Part shown: positions 41,474 to 52,284 of the stretch, piece after piece | Position numbering within the stretch: position 1 is the first letter of the stretch | Layout of the letters: each line of letters starts with the position of its first letter | Source: JBFMFR01 sp040752025 | GTDB taxonomy: Bacteria > Chloroflexota > Anaerolineae > Anaerolineales > UBA4823 | NCBI GenBank assembly: GCA_040752025.1 | Contig: JBFMFR010000002.1 | Span: 62,001-126,000, forward strand | Direction: 5' to 3' | DNA: 64,000 nucleotides | Translations under genes and position numbers: made by a program | The notes under the pieces: model-generated | Databases searched by the model: none | What the model saw: only the letters and a program-made list of their open reading frames with translations | Told to the model about the DNA's origin: nothing

Positions 41474-44080
41474 ATGGCTAAGCTGGTATCACTGACCATA
41501 GACGGCCTGCACGTGGAGGTGCCGGAAGGCACGCTGGTGGTGGATGCGGCCAAGAAGGCCGGCGTTGACATCCCGGTGTTCTGCTACCACCCCAAAATGG
41601 AGCCAGTCGGCATGTGCCGCATGTGCCTGGTGGAGATTGGGCGCCCGCTGATCGATCGCGCCAGCGGACAGCCGCTGTTGGAGGAAGATGGTACACCCAA
41701 GATCCAGTTCAACCCCAAGCTGGAGACGGCCTGCACCACCCCGGTCTCGCAGGGCATGGTGGTTTTGGGCGCGACGGAGAATGCTAAGGCCGGACGGGAG
41801 GATATCCTCGAATTCCTGCTGACTTCTCACCCGCTGGACTGCCCGGTGTGCGATAAGGGCGGCGAGTGCCCTTTGCAGAACCTGACCATGGACTTCGGGC
41901 CGGGGCAGAGCCGCTTCCTGTACGATGAGAAGATGCACATGGCCAAGCACGTGCCCCTGGGAGACCTGATTTTCCTGGACCGGGAGCGCTGTATCCAGTG
42001 CGCCCGCTGCGTGCGCTTCCAGGAGATCATTGCGGATGACGCTGTGATTGGTTTCTTCAACCGTGGGCGCTCGCTGGAGATCGTGACGTATTCGGAGCCG
42101 GGGTTTGACTCCTATTGGTCGGGGAATACCACCGATATTTGCCCGGTGGGGGCGCTGACGACGGCGGACTTCCGCTTCGGGGCGCGCCCGTGGGAGCTGC
42201 ACATGGCAGCTTCGATTTGCAATCAATGCCCGGTGGGCTGCAACCTGACGCTCAACCTGCGCCGTGAGGCGGCCTCGGGCGGCGGCTGGGTGGTGAAGCG
42301 CGTCATGCCGCGCCAGAATGAGGCTGTCAACGAGATCTGGATTTGCGATAAGGGCCGCTTTGGACACCACTTCGCCGCTCAACAGGAAGGGCGCCTGTTG
42401 CAGCCGCTGGTGCGCCGGGATGGGGAGCTGCACCCGGCAAGCTGGGAGGAGGCGCTGGAGTTGGTGGCTCAGCGCTTCGAGACGGCCGGAGCGAGGCTGC
42501 TCACCCTCGCCGGGGGACGGCTGTCGAACGAGGATCTGTTCAACCTGCGCCAGTTGACCGGCGCTCTGGATGGCGAGGCGGCGCTGTATTCGCACATGGC
42601 CGGCGGCGAGCTGACGACCCAGCTCGGCTTTGCCCCTGGCACGAATTTCGCCGATATGGGCGCGGGCAGCGTCATCCTGGTGGTGGGCAGCGACCTTGAA
42701 GAAGAAGCGCCCCTGTGGTGGCTGCGCGTGCGCCAGGCTGCCCGGCGTGGTGCCAGGCTGATCGTGCTTAACCCGCGCGACACCAAACTGGACCAGGCCG
42801 CACATTTCGTGCTGCGCTATCCCTTCGGGATGGCGGCTGCCGCGGTGGTGGCCATGCTCAACACCCTCTCGCCCAAGCGCCCTGATCTGCCCCCTGAACT
42901 GGCCGACCTGGCGCGCAGCAGCCAGTTCAAGCAGGCCGTCCAGGCCTTTGCCCAGGCCCAAGATGCGGTCATCCTGTACGGCAGCGAAGGCATGGGGCTG
43001 GCGGAGAGCCAGGCGTTAGCGCAGTCCTGCGCCAATCTGCTCATTTCCACCGGCCACACCGCCCGCGCCAACAACGGCTTGCTCGGCGTCTGGCCGCGCG
43101 CCAACGACCAGGGCGCCTGGGAGCTTGGCTTCAAGACATGCCCCGACCTGTCCGCTGCCCTGGAAGCTGCCGGAGCTCTCTATATCGTCGCTGCTGACCC
43201 GGTGGGCGATGACCCGGCTTTCCAATCGGCCTTTGGCGGCGACAAATTCGTGGTTGTCCAGGACCTGTATCTCACCCGCACCGCCCGCCTGGCCGATGTG
43301 GTCTTGCCGGCCCAGGCCTGGACCGAGCGCGAGGGCAGCTACACCTCCGGCGAACGGCGCGTGCAGCGCTTCTACCCGGCCTTGCCGTTTACCACCGCTC
43401 TGCCTCCTAAGTCCGCCAGCCCGGGCGCCAGCCGCTCTCCGCTGCTGACGGCTCTGCGCGCCGAACTGGAAGGCCCGCAGGCGGATTTTGCCATCCCGGC
43501 GCTGATTGCCGAGCGGCTCGGCAGTGCCGAACGCGTCGGTGGGGGCAGCGCTGCGGCGGTGTTCAAGCGGCTGGCTGCTGAAGTTCCCATCTTTGCCGGG
43601 CTGGATTACCAGAAATTGGCTGAGGTCTCTCAGCAGTGGCCCATCATTGGGCGCAGCGACTTGTATTATGGCGGCACAACCTATGAAAATACCCAGGGTC
43701 TGGGTGTGCAGCTACCCCTGGCGAGCGGGAAGCCGGCTCTGGCCTGGCCGCAGACCTCGGAGTTCAAACTGCCCAAGCTGGGGTTGATGGCTTTCCCGGT
43801 GACGCGCCTGTACGACCAGGGCACAGCTTTGATGAAAGCCGCTTTACTGCATGAACGCATCGGGGAACCCTATGTCGTCTTGAACGCCCAGGATGCCGCC
43901 CGCCTGAAGGTGCAGCCGGGCTCCGTTGTGCGGCTTACTTTTTCCAACCAGAGCAGCGTAGTGGCGCCGGTACGCCTGGATGAAAGCCTGCCCGAGCGGG
44001 TGGTGCTGGTGCCGCGCAGTTTTGGCATCCCCATCGATGGCCCGCTGTCCGTCGAAGTCATTCGTGTGCGAGATGCGTGA
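41474..44080 (+). CDS. nuoG: NADH-quinone oxidoreductase subunit G
   Basis: 868 residues. N-terminal [2Fe-2S] ferredoxin domain (CYHPKMEPVGMCRMC), His/Cys ligand region (HPLDCPVCDKGGECPLQN), [4Fe-4S] sites (CIQCARCVRFQ and CPVGALT), an additional N7-like cluster motif (CNQCPVGCNL) and a molybdopterin-oxidoreductase-like domain that is catalytically inactive in complex I. The size is close to E. coli NuoG. It ends with a molydopterin dinucleotide-binding-type beta barrel (LNAQDAARLKVQPGSVVRL). Confidence 0.96.
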   Translation: MAKLVSLTIDGLHVEVPEGTLVVDAAKKAGVDIPVFCYHPKMEPVGMCRMCLVEIGRPLIDRASGQPLLEEDGTPKIQFNPKLETACTTPVSQGMVVLGATENAKAGREDILEFLLTSHPLDCPVCDKGGECPLQNLTMDFGPGQSRFLYDEKMHMAKHVPLGDLIFLDRERCIQCARCVRFQEIIADDAVIGFFNRGRSLEIVTYSEPGFDSYWSGNTTDICPVGALTTADFRFGARPWELHMAASICNQCPVGCNLTLNLRREAASGGGWVVKRVMPRQNEAVNEIWICDKGRFGHHFAAQQEGRLLQPLVRRDGELHPASWEEALELVAQRFETAGARLLTLAGGRLSNEDLFNLRQLTGALDGEAALYSHMAGGELTTQLGFAPGTNFADMGAGSVILVVGSDLEEEAPLWWLRVRQAARRGARLIVLNPRDTKLDQAAHFVLRYPFGMAAAAVVAMLNTLSPKRPDLPPELADLARSSQFKQAVQAFAQAQDAVILYGSEGMGLAESQALAQSCANLLISTGHTARANNGLLGVWPRANDQGAWELGFKTCPDLSAALEAAGALYIVAADPVGDDPAFQSAFGGDKFVVVQDLYLTRTARLADVVLPAQAWTEREGSYTSGERRVQRFYPALPFTTALPPKSASPGASRSPLLTALRAELEGPQADFAIPALIAERLGSAERVGGGSAAAVFKRLAAEVPIFAGLDYQKLAEVSQQWPIIGRSDLYYGGTTYENTQGLGVQLPLASGKPALAWPQTSEFKLPKLGLMAFPVTRLYDQGTALMKAALLHERIGEPYVVLNAQDAARLKVQPGSVVRLTFSNQSSVVAPVRLDESLPERVVLVPRSFGIPIDGPLSVEVIRVRDA

Positions 44081-44089
44081 GGTGCGAAT

Positions 44090-45106
44090 ATGGATTGGGC
44101 TCTGCTAATTGAATGGGTGATTAAGGCCATCGCGCTGATCTTCATCCTCCTGTTCGGATTTGCCTACCTGACCTACATGGAGCGCAAGTTCCTGGGGCGT
44201 TTCCAGGTGCGCTTTGGGCCGAACCGGGCTGGACCTTACGGCCTGTTTCAGCCTGTGGCTGATGCTGTCAAGCTGATTTTCAAGGAGGAGTTGATCCCGG
44301 CCCAGGCGGACAAATGGATCTTCATGCTTGCCCCGGTGCTCACGGTTGTGCCGGCGCTGGTCATCCTGGCAGTGATCCCATTCGGGCCGGATATCACCCT
44401 GTTTGGGCGGCAGGTTTCCTTGGGCGTGGCTGGGGATGTCAACGTCGGAATCCTGTATATTTCTGCCGTCGCCTCGATCTCGGTCTATGGCATCGTCCTG
44501 GCTGGCTGGTCTTCCAATAACAAGTACGCCGCCATGGGCGGCCTGCGCTCTTCAGCCCAGATGATCAGCTATGAACTGGCCCTCGGTCTTTCGTGGATTG
44601 GGCCGATCTTGCTGGCTGGCTCGATGAGCTTGAAAGACATCGTCGAGGCCCAGCGGCTGATTCCTTTTGTGATCATCCAGCCCATCGGCGCCATCATCTT
44701 CATGATCGCTGCCCTGGCCGAGATCAACCGTTCGCCCTTCGATATGCCCGAAGCCGAGCAGGAGCTGACTGCCGGCTATCATACGGAATACTCCGGCATG
44801 AAGTTCGCCCTCTTCATGATGACCGAGTACATCAAGATGATCGTGGTCAGTGTCATCGCCGCTACGCTGTTTTTCGGCGGTTACCAGGGCCCCTTCGTTG
44901 AGAGATTCTGGTGGTTGGGCCCGATTTATCTGTTCATCAAAGTCTTCTTACTGTTGTTCGGCATTATTTGGGTGCGCGCCACTTCGCCGCGCATTCGCTA
45001 CGACCGCCTGATGGCCCTCGGTTGGAAAGTTCTTTTGCCTGTTGGCCTGCTTAACGTCTTCATCACTGCCATCCTGGTCATGATTTTCCCCGGCCTGGGT
45101 TCATAG
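44090..45106 (+). CDS. nuoH: NADH-quinone oxidoreductase subunit H
   Basis: 338 residues, eight or so membrane helices. Diagnostic stretches: YMERKFLGRFQVRFGPNRAG, GPYGLFQPVADAVKLIFKEE and EINRSPFDMPEAEQEL. It forms the quinone entry chamber and the link to the proton channels. Starts 9 bp after nuoG. Confidence 0.96.
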   Translation: MDWALLIEWVIKAIALIFILLFGFAYLTYMERKFLGRFQVRFGPNRAGPYGLFQPVADAVKLIFKEELIPAQADKWIFMLAPVLTVVPALVILAVIPFGPDITLFGRQVSLGVAGDVNVGILYISAVASISVYGIVLAGWSSNNKYAAMGGLRSSAQMISYELALGLSWIGPILLAGSMSLKDIVEAQRLIPFVIIQPIGAIIFMIAALAEINRSPFDMPEAEQELTAGYHTEYSGMKFALFMMTEYIKMIVVSVIAATLFFGGYQGPFVERFWWLGPIYLFIKVFLLLFGIIWVRATSPRIRYDRLMALGWKVLLPVGLLNVFITAILVMIFPGLGS

Positions 45107-45172
45107 GTGCGCTGTCATGTGCCCTATGCATAGGTCAAACGTTATTGGTAGAAACTCACGTGGAGGTTTGCA

Positions 45173-45679
45173 ATGTTTGCCATAGAGATTGCTCGTGGTC
45201 TGATGACTACATTCCGAGAACTGCTCAGCAAGCCGGTCACCGTCCAGTACCCGGAGGAAAAACGGCCGGTGCCCCAGCGCTTCAAGGGCCGTCATTATCT
45301 GTCGCGCTATGACAATGGCCTGGAGAAGTGCATCGGCTGCTCGCTCTGCGCGGCTGCCTGCCCGGCGGATGCCATCTTCGTTGAATCCGCCGAGAATACC
45401 GACGAAGAGCGCTATTCTCCCGGCGAGCGCTACGCCAGTGTTTACGAGATCAACATGCTGCGCTGCATTTTCTGTGGCTACTGCGAAGATGCCTGCCCCA
45501 CCGAAGCGATTGTGCTGGGCGATAACTATGAACTGTCTTTCAGCGACCGTCGCCAGGCGATTTACGATAAATCGATGTTGATCGTGCCGGCGCCGGAAGG
45601 CGGTAAGCCCACCCCGCAGAAGGTCGAGCCGGGCGTTTACACCCGCTCTGTTCCCCTGATGAAGGACCCGCTAGATTGA
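45173..45679 (+). CDS. nuoI: NADH-quinone oxidoreductase subunit I
   Basis: 168 residues with two [4Fe-4S] ferredoxin motifs, CIGCSLCAAACP and CIFCGYCEDACP (clusters N6a and N6b). It is the electron wire between NuoG and NuoB. TGGAGG precedes ATG 45173. The 66-bp gap from nuoH has no notable element. Confidence 0.96.
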   Translation: MFAIEIARGLMTTFRELLSKPVTVQYPEEKRPVPQRFKGRHYLSRYDNGLEKCIGCSLCAAACPADAIFVESAENTDEERYSPGERYASVYEINMLRCIFCGYCEDACPTEAIVLGDNYELSFSDRRQAIYDKSMLIVPAPEGGKPTPQKVEPGVYTRSVPLMKDPLD

Positions 45680-45690
45680 CCAACCAGACA

Positions 45691-45723
45691 AGAAATTCAA
45701 TTTCTTGGAGAAATTGAATTTCT
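45691..45723. repeat. Dispersed palindrome inside the nuo operon
   Basis: Perfect 15-bp arms AGAAATTCAATTTCT and AGAAATTGAATTTCT with loop TGG, between nuoI and nuoJ. It belongs to the AGAAAT...ATTTCT family seen at 10232 and 15295. It has no T-run and may affect operon mRNA processing or stability. Confidence 0.85.
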
Positions 45724-45748
45724 GACTGGACGCCCTCTGGAGCTGCCC

Positions 45749-46276
45749 ATGATACCTGATTTGATCCTCTTTTTCGGCCTGGCCATTGTTGCGGTGGCGT
45801 CTGCGCTGGGCATGTTGTTCAGCAGAAGCGCCATCCATTCTGCCCTGAATCTCATTTTAAATTTTGCCACCGTGGCGGTCTTCTATCTGTTGCTCGGTGC
45901 ACCCTTCCTCGCCCTCATCCAGGTCACCGTTTACGCCGGCGCTATCATGGTGCTCTTCCTGTTCGTCATCATGCTCCTGGGAGCAGAGCGCTTGAGCCAG
46001 GCTGAAACCTTACCCTGGCAGCGACCCCTGGCGATGATCCTGGCTGCCTTGCTGCTCCTGGAGTCAGCTTACATCCTGGTTGTGCGCCCGGGGACGCTCG
46101 GAACTTCCGGTTCCGCGCCCCAGGCTGGCGACATCGCTGCCGGCTTCGGCAGCCCCGCCCTGGTTGGCGAAACCCTGTTCAACAGCTACCTGCTGCCTTT
46201 CGAAGTCATCTCGGTTCTGCTCCTGGTCGCCATGGTCGGCGCCATCGTCCTCACCAAACGCCAGCCGCCCGCGTAG
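45749..46276 (+). CDS. nuoJ: NADH-quinone oxidoreductase subunit J
   Basis: 175 residues, five predicted membrane helices. SAIHSALNLILNFATVAVFY and QVTVYAGAIMVLFLFVIMLL are typical of NuoJ/ND6. No strong ribosome site is visible in front of ATG 45749 (GGAGCTGCCC), unlike most genes of the operon. Confidence 0.95.
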   Translation: MIPDLILFFGLAIVAVASALGMLFSRSAIHSALNLILNFATVAVFYLLLGAPFLALIQVTVYAGAIMVLFLFVIMLLGAERLSQAETLPWQRPLAMILAALLLLESAYILVVRPGTLGTSGSAPQAGDIAAGFGSPALVGETLFNSYLLPFEVISVLLLVAMVGAIVLTKRQPPA

Positions 46277-46321
46277 GGGCGCCCTGCGCGTGTTTATTCG
46301 TTGATCGATCGGAGGAGTTAC

Positions 46322-46624
46322 GTGCTACCCATTCAATATTACATCGGATTATCCGCCGTGCTGTTCACCCTGGGAGCATTGGGTGTGCTCATCCGCCGCA
46401 ATGCCATCGTCATCTTTATGTCCATCGAGTTGATGCTCAATGCCGCCAACCTGATGTTCGTCGCTTTTGCCCGCCTGCACCAATCCCTGAACGGGCAGAT
46501 CTTCGTGTTTTTCGTTATGGCTGTCGCCGCCGCCGAAGTCGCTGTCGGGTTGGCTTTGATCGTAGCCATCTTCCACACCAGGCAGAGCATCGATATCGAC
46601 CAGTTGAACAGCCTCAAAGGCTAA
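46322..46624 (+). CDS. nuoK: NADH-quinone oxidoreductase subunit K
   Basis: 100 residues, the exact usual NuoK length, from GTG 46322. Three membrane helices; MSIELMLNAANLMFVAFARL contains the conserved membrane Glu of ND4L and the second conserved Glu is in AAAEVAVGLALIVAIF. The start is set by GGAGGAG seven bases upstream; an earlier TTG at 46301 would include that ribosome site in the coding region. Confidence 0.96.
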   Translation: MLPIQYYIGLSAVLFTLGALGVLIRRNAIVIFMSIELMLNAANLMFVAFARLHQSLNGQIFVFFVMAVAAAEVAVGLALIVAIFHTRQSIDIDQLNSLKG

Positions 46625-46668
46625 CTTCTAACTTCTAACTTGTAATTCTCCTCTCGGAGGAACGAAAA

Positions 46669-48828
46669 ATGCTCCTGAGCGAATCCGTATCGAACGCCCC
46701 ACAGTTCTTCTACTTGGTGCCGTGGAGTTTCTTCTTCCCCGTCATCGGCATGCTCATCAACGTCTTCCTGGGTGGCAAGATCCTGGAACGTGGTGAAGCT
46801 GGCGAAAAGATCGTCGGCTGGCTGGCCAGCCTGGCCGTCTTGCTGGCCTTTGTTGTTGCTGTGCTCCAGGCCGTCTCTTTGCTCGGCCATCCCGAAGGCC
46901 AGGTCGTGCACCTGGCAGATTGGATCAGCATCGGCGCCCTCAACCTGACCTGGTCTTTCCAGGTGGATACCCTCTCGGTGGTGATGATGTTGGTCGTCTC
47001 GGGCGTTGGCGCCCTGATCCACATCTACGCCATCGGTTACATGCACGAAGATGTTCGCCACAACGGCGACCCCAGCCGCTACCGGCGCTTCTTCGTTTTC
47101 ATGAACCTGTTCATCGCCACCATGATGGTGCTGGTCAGCAGCAACAATTACCTGATGCTCTTCGTCGGTTGGGAGGGCGTCGGTTTGTGCTCGTTCCTGC
47201 TGATCGGCTTCTGGTACGATAAAGGCAAAGACGGCATCGGCAACGCCCTGGCCGCCAAGAAGGCCTTCGTCACCAACCGCATCGGCGATTTTGGCTTTCT
47301 CATCGCCGCCTTCCTGATGTTTTCCACGTTTGGCTCCTTCGAGTTCAACACCATTTTCGAGCAAGTTCCGGCGGTGGAGGTGGTCACGCCGGTCTCGCTG
47401 CTGGCCATCACCCTGTTCATGCTCCTGGGCGTGACGGGCAAGTCAGCCCAACTGCCCCTCTTCGTCTGGCTGCCCGACGCCATGGCCGGCCCCACACCCG
47501 TCTCGGCTCTGATCCATGCCGCCACCATGGTCACCGCCGGCGTTTACCTGGTGGCGCGTTCGGCGCCCATCTACCATGCCGTGCCGGCCGCGCAGAACTG
47601 GGTCGCCCTGGTGGGCGCCCTCACCGCCCTCTTCGCCGCCACCATCGCCGTCGGCCAGTTCGATATCAAGCGCGTCCTGGCTTATTCCACCATCAGCCAG
47701 TTGGGCTTCATGGTTTCGGCAGTCGGCATGGGCGCCTTCGTGGGCGGCATGTTCCACCTGGTGACGCATGCCTTCTTCAAGGCCCTGCTCTTCCTCTCCG
47801 CCGGCTCGGTCATCCAGGGCCTGGAGCGCGGCCAGCACCACCTCGTGCATGACCCGCGCCTGAAGAAACAAGTCCAAACGAAGTCAGGCCAGCATTCGTT
47901 GCGCGATTTTGACCCGCAGGACATGCGCAACATGGGCGGCCTGCGTGGGCGCATGAAAGTCACTTTCTGGGTCTATCTGATCGGCGCGCTGGCGCTGTCC
48001 GGCATCCCACCCTTGGCCGGCTTCTGGTCGAAAGATGAAATCCTGGCGGAGGCCAGCCAGTTGAACCTGGCCGCCTACTGGATGCTGACCGCTGCGGCCT
48101 TTTTGACCGCCTTCTACATGGGCCGCCAGATCTGGATGGTCTTCTTCGGCGCGGCGCGCAGTCCGGCTGCTGAACATGCCCAGGAGAGCCCCCCGCTGAT
48201 CACCGTACCCCTGATGATCCTGGCGGCGCTGTCCCTGCTGGGCGGCGTCCTCAACCTGCCTGGGCTGCACACCTTCACCCATTGGGTCGAGCATACCATC
48301 GAATTCATCCACGAGGGCGAGTTCAGCTTCCTGGTAGCTGGTATCTCTACCGGCCTGGCCCTGTTGGCTATTGGCCTTTCCTGGTGGCTGTACATGCGCC
48401 GCGCCCCCGAATTAGAGAAACTGCCTGCCGCCAAACGCCCCGATGACCCGCTGCGCGCTATCCTTGGCCCGATCTTCACCGGCATGAATAACAAATGGTG
48501 GGTGGACGAGCTGTATTGGGCGGTGATCTTGAACCCTTACATCGCCCTGTCACGCTTCCTGGCCCAGGTCGTCGACTGGCGCTTCTGGCACGATTGGTTC
48601 CACGATAAGCTGCTGGTGGCCGGTTATAACTTGCTCGCCCGGGTGCTATCGGTGCGCATCGACCTGGGCGGCATCGACGCCCTGGCTGACGGCATCGGCC
48701 AGTTTGTGCAGCGCGGCGCTTCCGCCGTGCGCCGCCTGCAAACCGGCTATGTCCGTAATTACGCCCTGTCCATCTTCCTGGGCGTCGTCCTCATCCTCGG
48801 CTACCTGATCATAAGCGCCGGTCGTTGA
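46669..48828 (+). CDS. nuoL: NADH-quinone oxidoreductase subunit L
   Basis: 719 residues, the distal antiporter-like proton pump with about 14-16 helices and the long lateral helix in the C-terminal third. Signature: NNYLMLFVGWEGVGLCSFLL, GKSAQLPLFVWLPDAMAGPT and PVSALIHAATMVTAGVYLVA. An inserted hydrophilic loop (HHLVHDPRLKKQVQTKSGQH) lies at about 385-410. TCGGAGGAAC precedes ATG 46669. Confidence 0.96.
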   Translation: MLLSESVSNAPQFFYLVPWSFFFPVIGMLINVFLGGKILERGEAGEKIVGWLASLAVLLAFVVAVLQAVSLLGHPEGQVVHLADWISIGALNLTWSFQVDTLSVVMMLVVSGVGALIHIYAIGYMHEDVRHNGDPSRYRRFFVFMNLFIATMMVLVSSNNYLMLFVGWEGVGLCSFLLIGFWYDKGKDGIGNALAAKKAFVTNRIGDFGFLIAAFLMFSTFGSFEFNTIFEQVPAVEVVTPVSLLAITLFMLLGVTGKSAQLPLFVWLPDAMAGPTPVSALIHAATMVTAGVYLVARSAPIYHAVPAAQNWVALVGALTALFAATIAVGQFDIKRVLAYSTISQLGFMVSAVGMGAFVGGMFHLVTHAFFKALLFLSAGSVIQGLERGQHHLVHDPRLKKQVQTKSGQHSLRDFDPQDMRNMGGLRGRMKVTFWVYLIGALALSGIPPLAGFWSKDEILAEASQLNLAAYWMLTAAAFLTAFYMGRQIWMVFFGAARSPAAEHAQESPPLITVPLMILAALSLLGGVLNLPGLHTFTHWVEHTIEFIHEGEFSFLVAGISTGLALLAIGLSWWLYMRRAPELEKLPAAKRPDDPLRAILGPIFTGMNNKWWVDELYWAVILNPYIALSRFLAQVVDWRFWHDWFHDKLLVAGYNLLARVLSVRIDLGGIDALADGIGQFVQRGASAVRRLQTGYVRNYALSIFLGVVLILGYLIISAGR

Positions 48829-48913
48829 CCGCCGCCGTTCGCTAAGTGGAGCCTGGCAAAGCCTGGCGAAGCCCGTCTACTGTCTACTTCCTACTTCCTC
48901 TGGAGGAAATGAT

Positions 48914-50488
<1,575 letters not shown>

Positions 50489-50557
50489 TGCAGGCGAAGG
50501 CCGATATGAGCGCGGACAGAGTTCGTCAGAACTCTATTTGCCCCTACGGGAGGTGCT

Positions 50558-52042
50558 ATGATTAGCGCAGGATTTGATTTATCTGCTTCACTCACCGCCA
50601 TCCTGCCCTTATTGGTGCTGATTGGCTGGGCCTGTGTGCTGCTGCTGGTGGATTTGTTCATCCCCGCCGCGCGCAAAGGCATCACCGCCGGCCTGTCTGC
50701 CCTGGGTTTGCTCGCCAGCCTGGTGCTGGTGAGCCTGCATCCTTCCTCCGGTACAGCCGCCTTTGGCGGCATGCTGGTTGTGGATGGTTTTGCCAATTTC
50801 CTCAGCATTTTGCTCTTGTGCAGCGGGCTGGCTGGCGTAGCCCTGGCCTACGATTATCTCAAGCGCTCCAGCGACCCGTCAGGCGCACCTATCTCCCGCC
50901 GCAGCGAATTTTACAGCTTGCTGCTCTTTTCCATCTCCGGCATGATGCTGATGGGCATGGCCGCTGACCTGATCCTGGTCTTCCTGGCGCTGGAACTGCT
51001 CTCGATCCCGCTGTATGTCCTGGCTGGCATCGCTGTGCCGCGTCTGTCGTCTGAGGAGGCCTCGCTCAAATACTTCCTGTTGGGTGCATTCTCCTCCGGG
51101 TTCGTTGTCTTTGGAACGGCGCTGGTTTATGGCGCCACGGGCACCACCAGCCTGAGTGAAATCCTGGCTTTTACCGGCGACGCCACCTTGCTCCTGGTTG
51201 GCGCGGCGCTGGTGCTCATCGGCCTGGGCTTCAAGGTAGCCCTGGTGCCTTTCCACATGTGGACGCCGGATGTCTATCAGGGCGCGCCCACGCCGGTGAC
51301 GGCCTTCATGGCCATCGGGGCCAAGGCCGCCGGCTTTGCCGCCTTGCTGCGGGTGTTTGTGACGGCCCTGCCGGGGCTGGCAGGCGATCTCACGCCGGTG
51401 CTGTGGACTCTGGCGGCTCTGACCATGATCCTGGGCAACCTGGTAGCCATTGCGCAAAATAACATCAAGCGCCTGCTGGCTTATTCCAGCATCGCCCACG
51501 CCGGTTACATCCTCATGGCGCTGGTACCCTACGGGCAGGGCCTGGCGGCCGACGCAGTGGCTTCGGCTTTGTTCTATTTACTGGCGTACGCCTTCACCAA
51601 TTTTGCTGCCTGGGCGGTGGTCATCTCTCTCGAGCAGAGCGGTGAATCTGCTGCTACAGGGGCCGGGCTGAACCTGGAAGATTACGCCGGCCTGGGACGC
51701 AAGCAACCGGCTCTGGCCGCGGCGATGGCTGTGGCGATGCTGTCTTTCACGGGTGTGCCCCCCACGCTGGGCTTCATGGGTAAGTTCTACCTTTTCCGCA
51801 CGGCCATCGATGGGGGCTTCATTGGGCTGGCGCTAATCGGGGTGCTGACCTCGCTGATCTCGGCCTATTACTACCTGCGCGTGGTGGTAATTATGTACAT
51901 GCGTCCAGGCGAGCCCCAGGTGCGCAGTGAAACGTGGCTGCGGTTAACGGCCTTTGGCGCGGCTGCTGGGGTAGTGGTATTGAGCATCGCTTCCGCCCCG
52001 CTTTTGAACTGGGCAGCCCAGGCAGTGTTGCAGTTGTTCTAG
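50558..52042 (+). CDS. nuoN: NADH-quinone oxidoreductase subunit N
   Basis: 494 residues, antiporter-like pump subunit and last gene of the operon. Motifs: DLILVFLALELLSIPLYVLA, KVALVPFHMWTPDVYQGAPT and FMAIGAKAAGFAALLRVF. GGGAGG precedes ATG 50558. A perfect 20-bp hairpin follows 24 bp after the stop. Confidence 0.96.
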   Translation: MISAGFDLSASLTAILPLLVLIGWACVLLLVDLFIPAARKGITAGLSALGLLASLVLVSLHPSSGTAAFGGMLVVDGFANFLSILLLCSGLAGVALAYDYLKRSSDPSGAPISRRSEFYSLLLFSISGMMLMGMAADLILVFLALELLSIPLYVLAGIAVPRLSSEEASLKYFLLGAFSSGFVVFGTALVYGATGTTSLSEILAFTGDATLLLVGAALVLIGLGFKVALVPFHMWTPDVYQGAPTPVTAFMAIGAKAAGFAALLRVFVTALPGLAGDLTPVLWTLAALTMILGNLVAIAQNNIKRLLAYSSIAHAGYILMALVPYGQGLAADAVASALFYLLAYAFTNFAAWAVVISLEQSGESAATGAGLNLEDYAGLGRKQPALAAAMAVAMLSFTGVPPTLGFMGKFYLFRTAIDGGFIGLALIGVLTSLISAYYYLRVVVIMYMRPGEPQVRSETWLRLTAFGAAAGVVVLSIASAPLLNWAAQAVLQLF

Positions 52043-52066
52043 TTGCTGGCCTGTCAGGAGTTTTAC

Positions 52067-52110
52067 AGTACGGCGCATCCCAGGTGGGCGCACCTGGGAT
52101 GCGCCGTACT
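52067..52110. repeat. Perfect 20-bp-arm palindrome after nuoN
   Basis: AGTACGGCGCATCCCAGGTG (52067-52086) and its exact complement (52091-52110) with a 4-base loop. No T-run follows; it may still end or stabilise the nuo transcript, or be a dispersed repeat. Confidence 0.88.
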
Positions 52111-52146
52111 TCACATAAGGAATAGCTGAGTAAGCCAGAAATTACC

Positions 52147-52175
52147 TTGCGATTACCTGTAAAAAATGGCATAAT
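52147..52175 (+). promoter_or_regulatory. Promoter of the TPR lipoprotein gene
   Basis: TTGCGA (52147-52152), 17-bp spacer, CATAAT (52170-52175). The start codon is 109 bp further on. Confidence 0.6.
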
Positions 52176-52188
52176 GGGAAATCGCGCG

Positions 52189-52228
52189 TTCGAGTGCTCG
52201 AGAAAATTCTCGAGAGTGAGTTCTCGAG
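52189..52228 (+). promoter_or_regulatory. CTCGAG repeat cluster in the leader
   Basis: TTCGAG at 52189 and CTCGAG at 52197, 52209 and 52223 lie within 40 bp just downstream of the promoter. The second and third form a near-palindrome around AAAATT (GAGAAAATTCTC). Possible operator or RNA structure. Confidence 0.5.
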
Positions 52229-52284
52229 CGGGAAACGCCAAATATTTTTTGGACCCTGGAACGAAGGAAAGGAATCCTGTTTCT

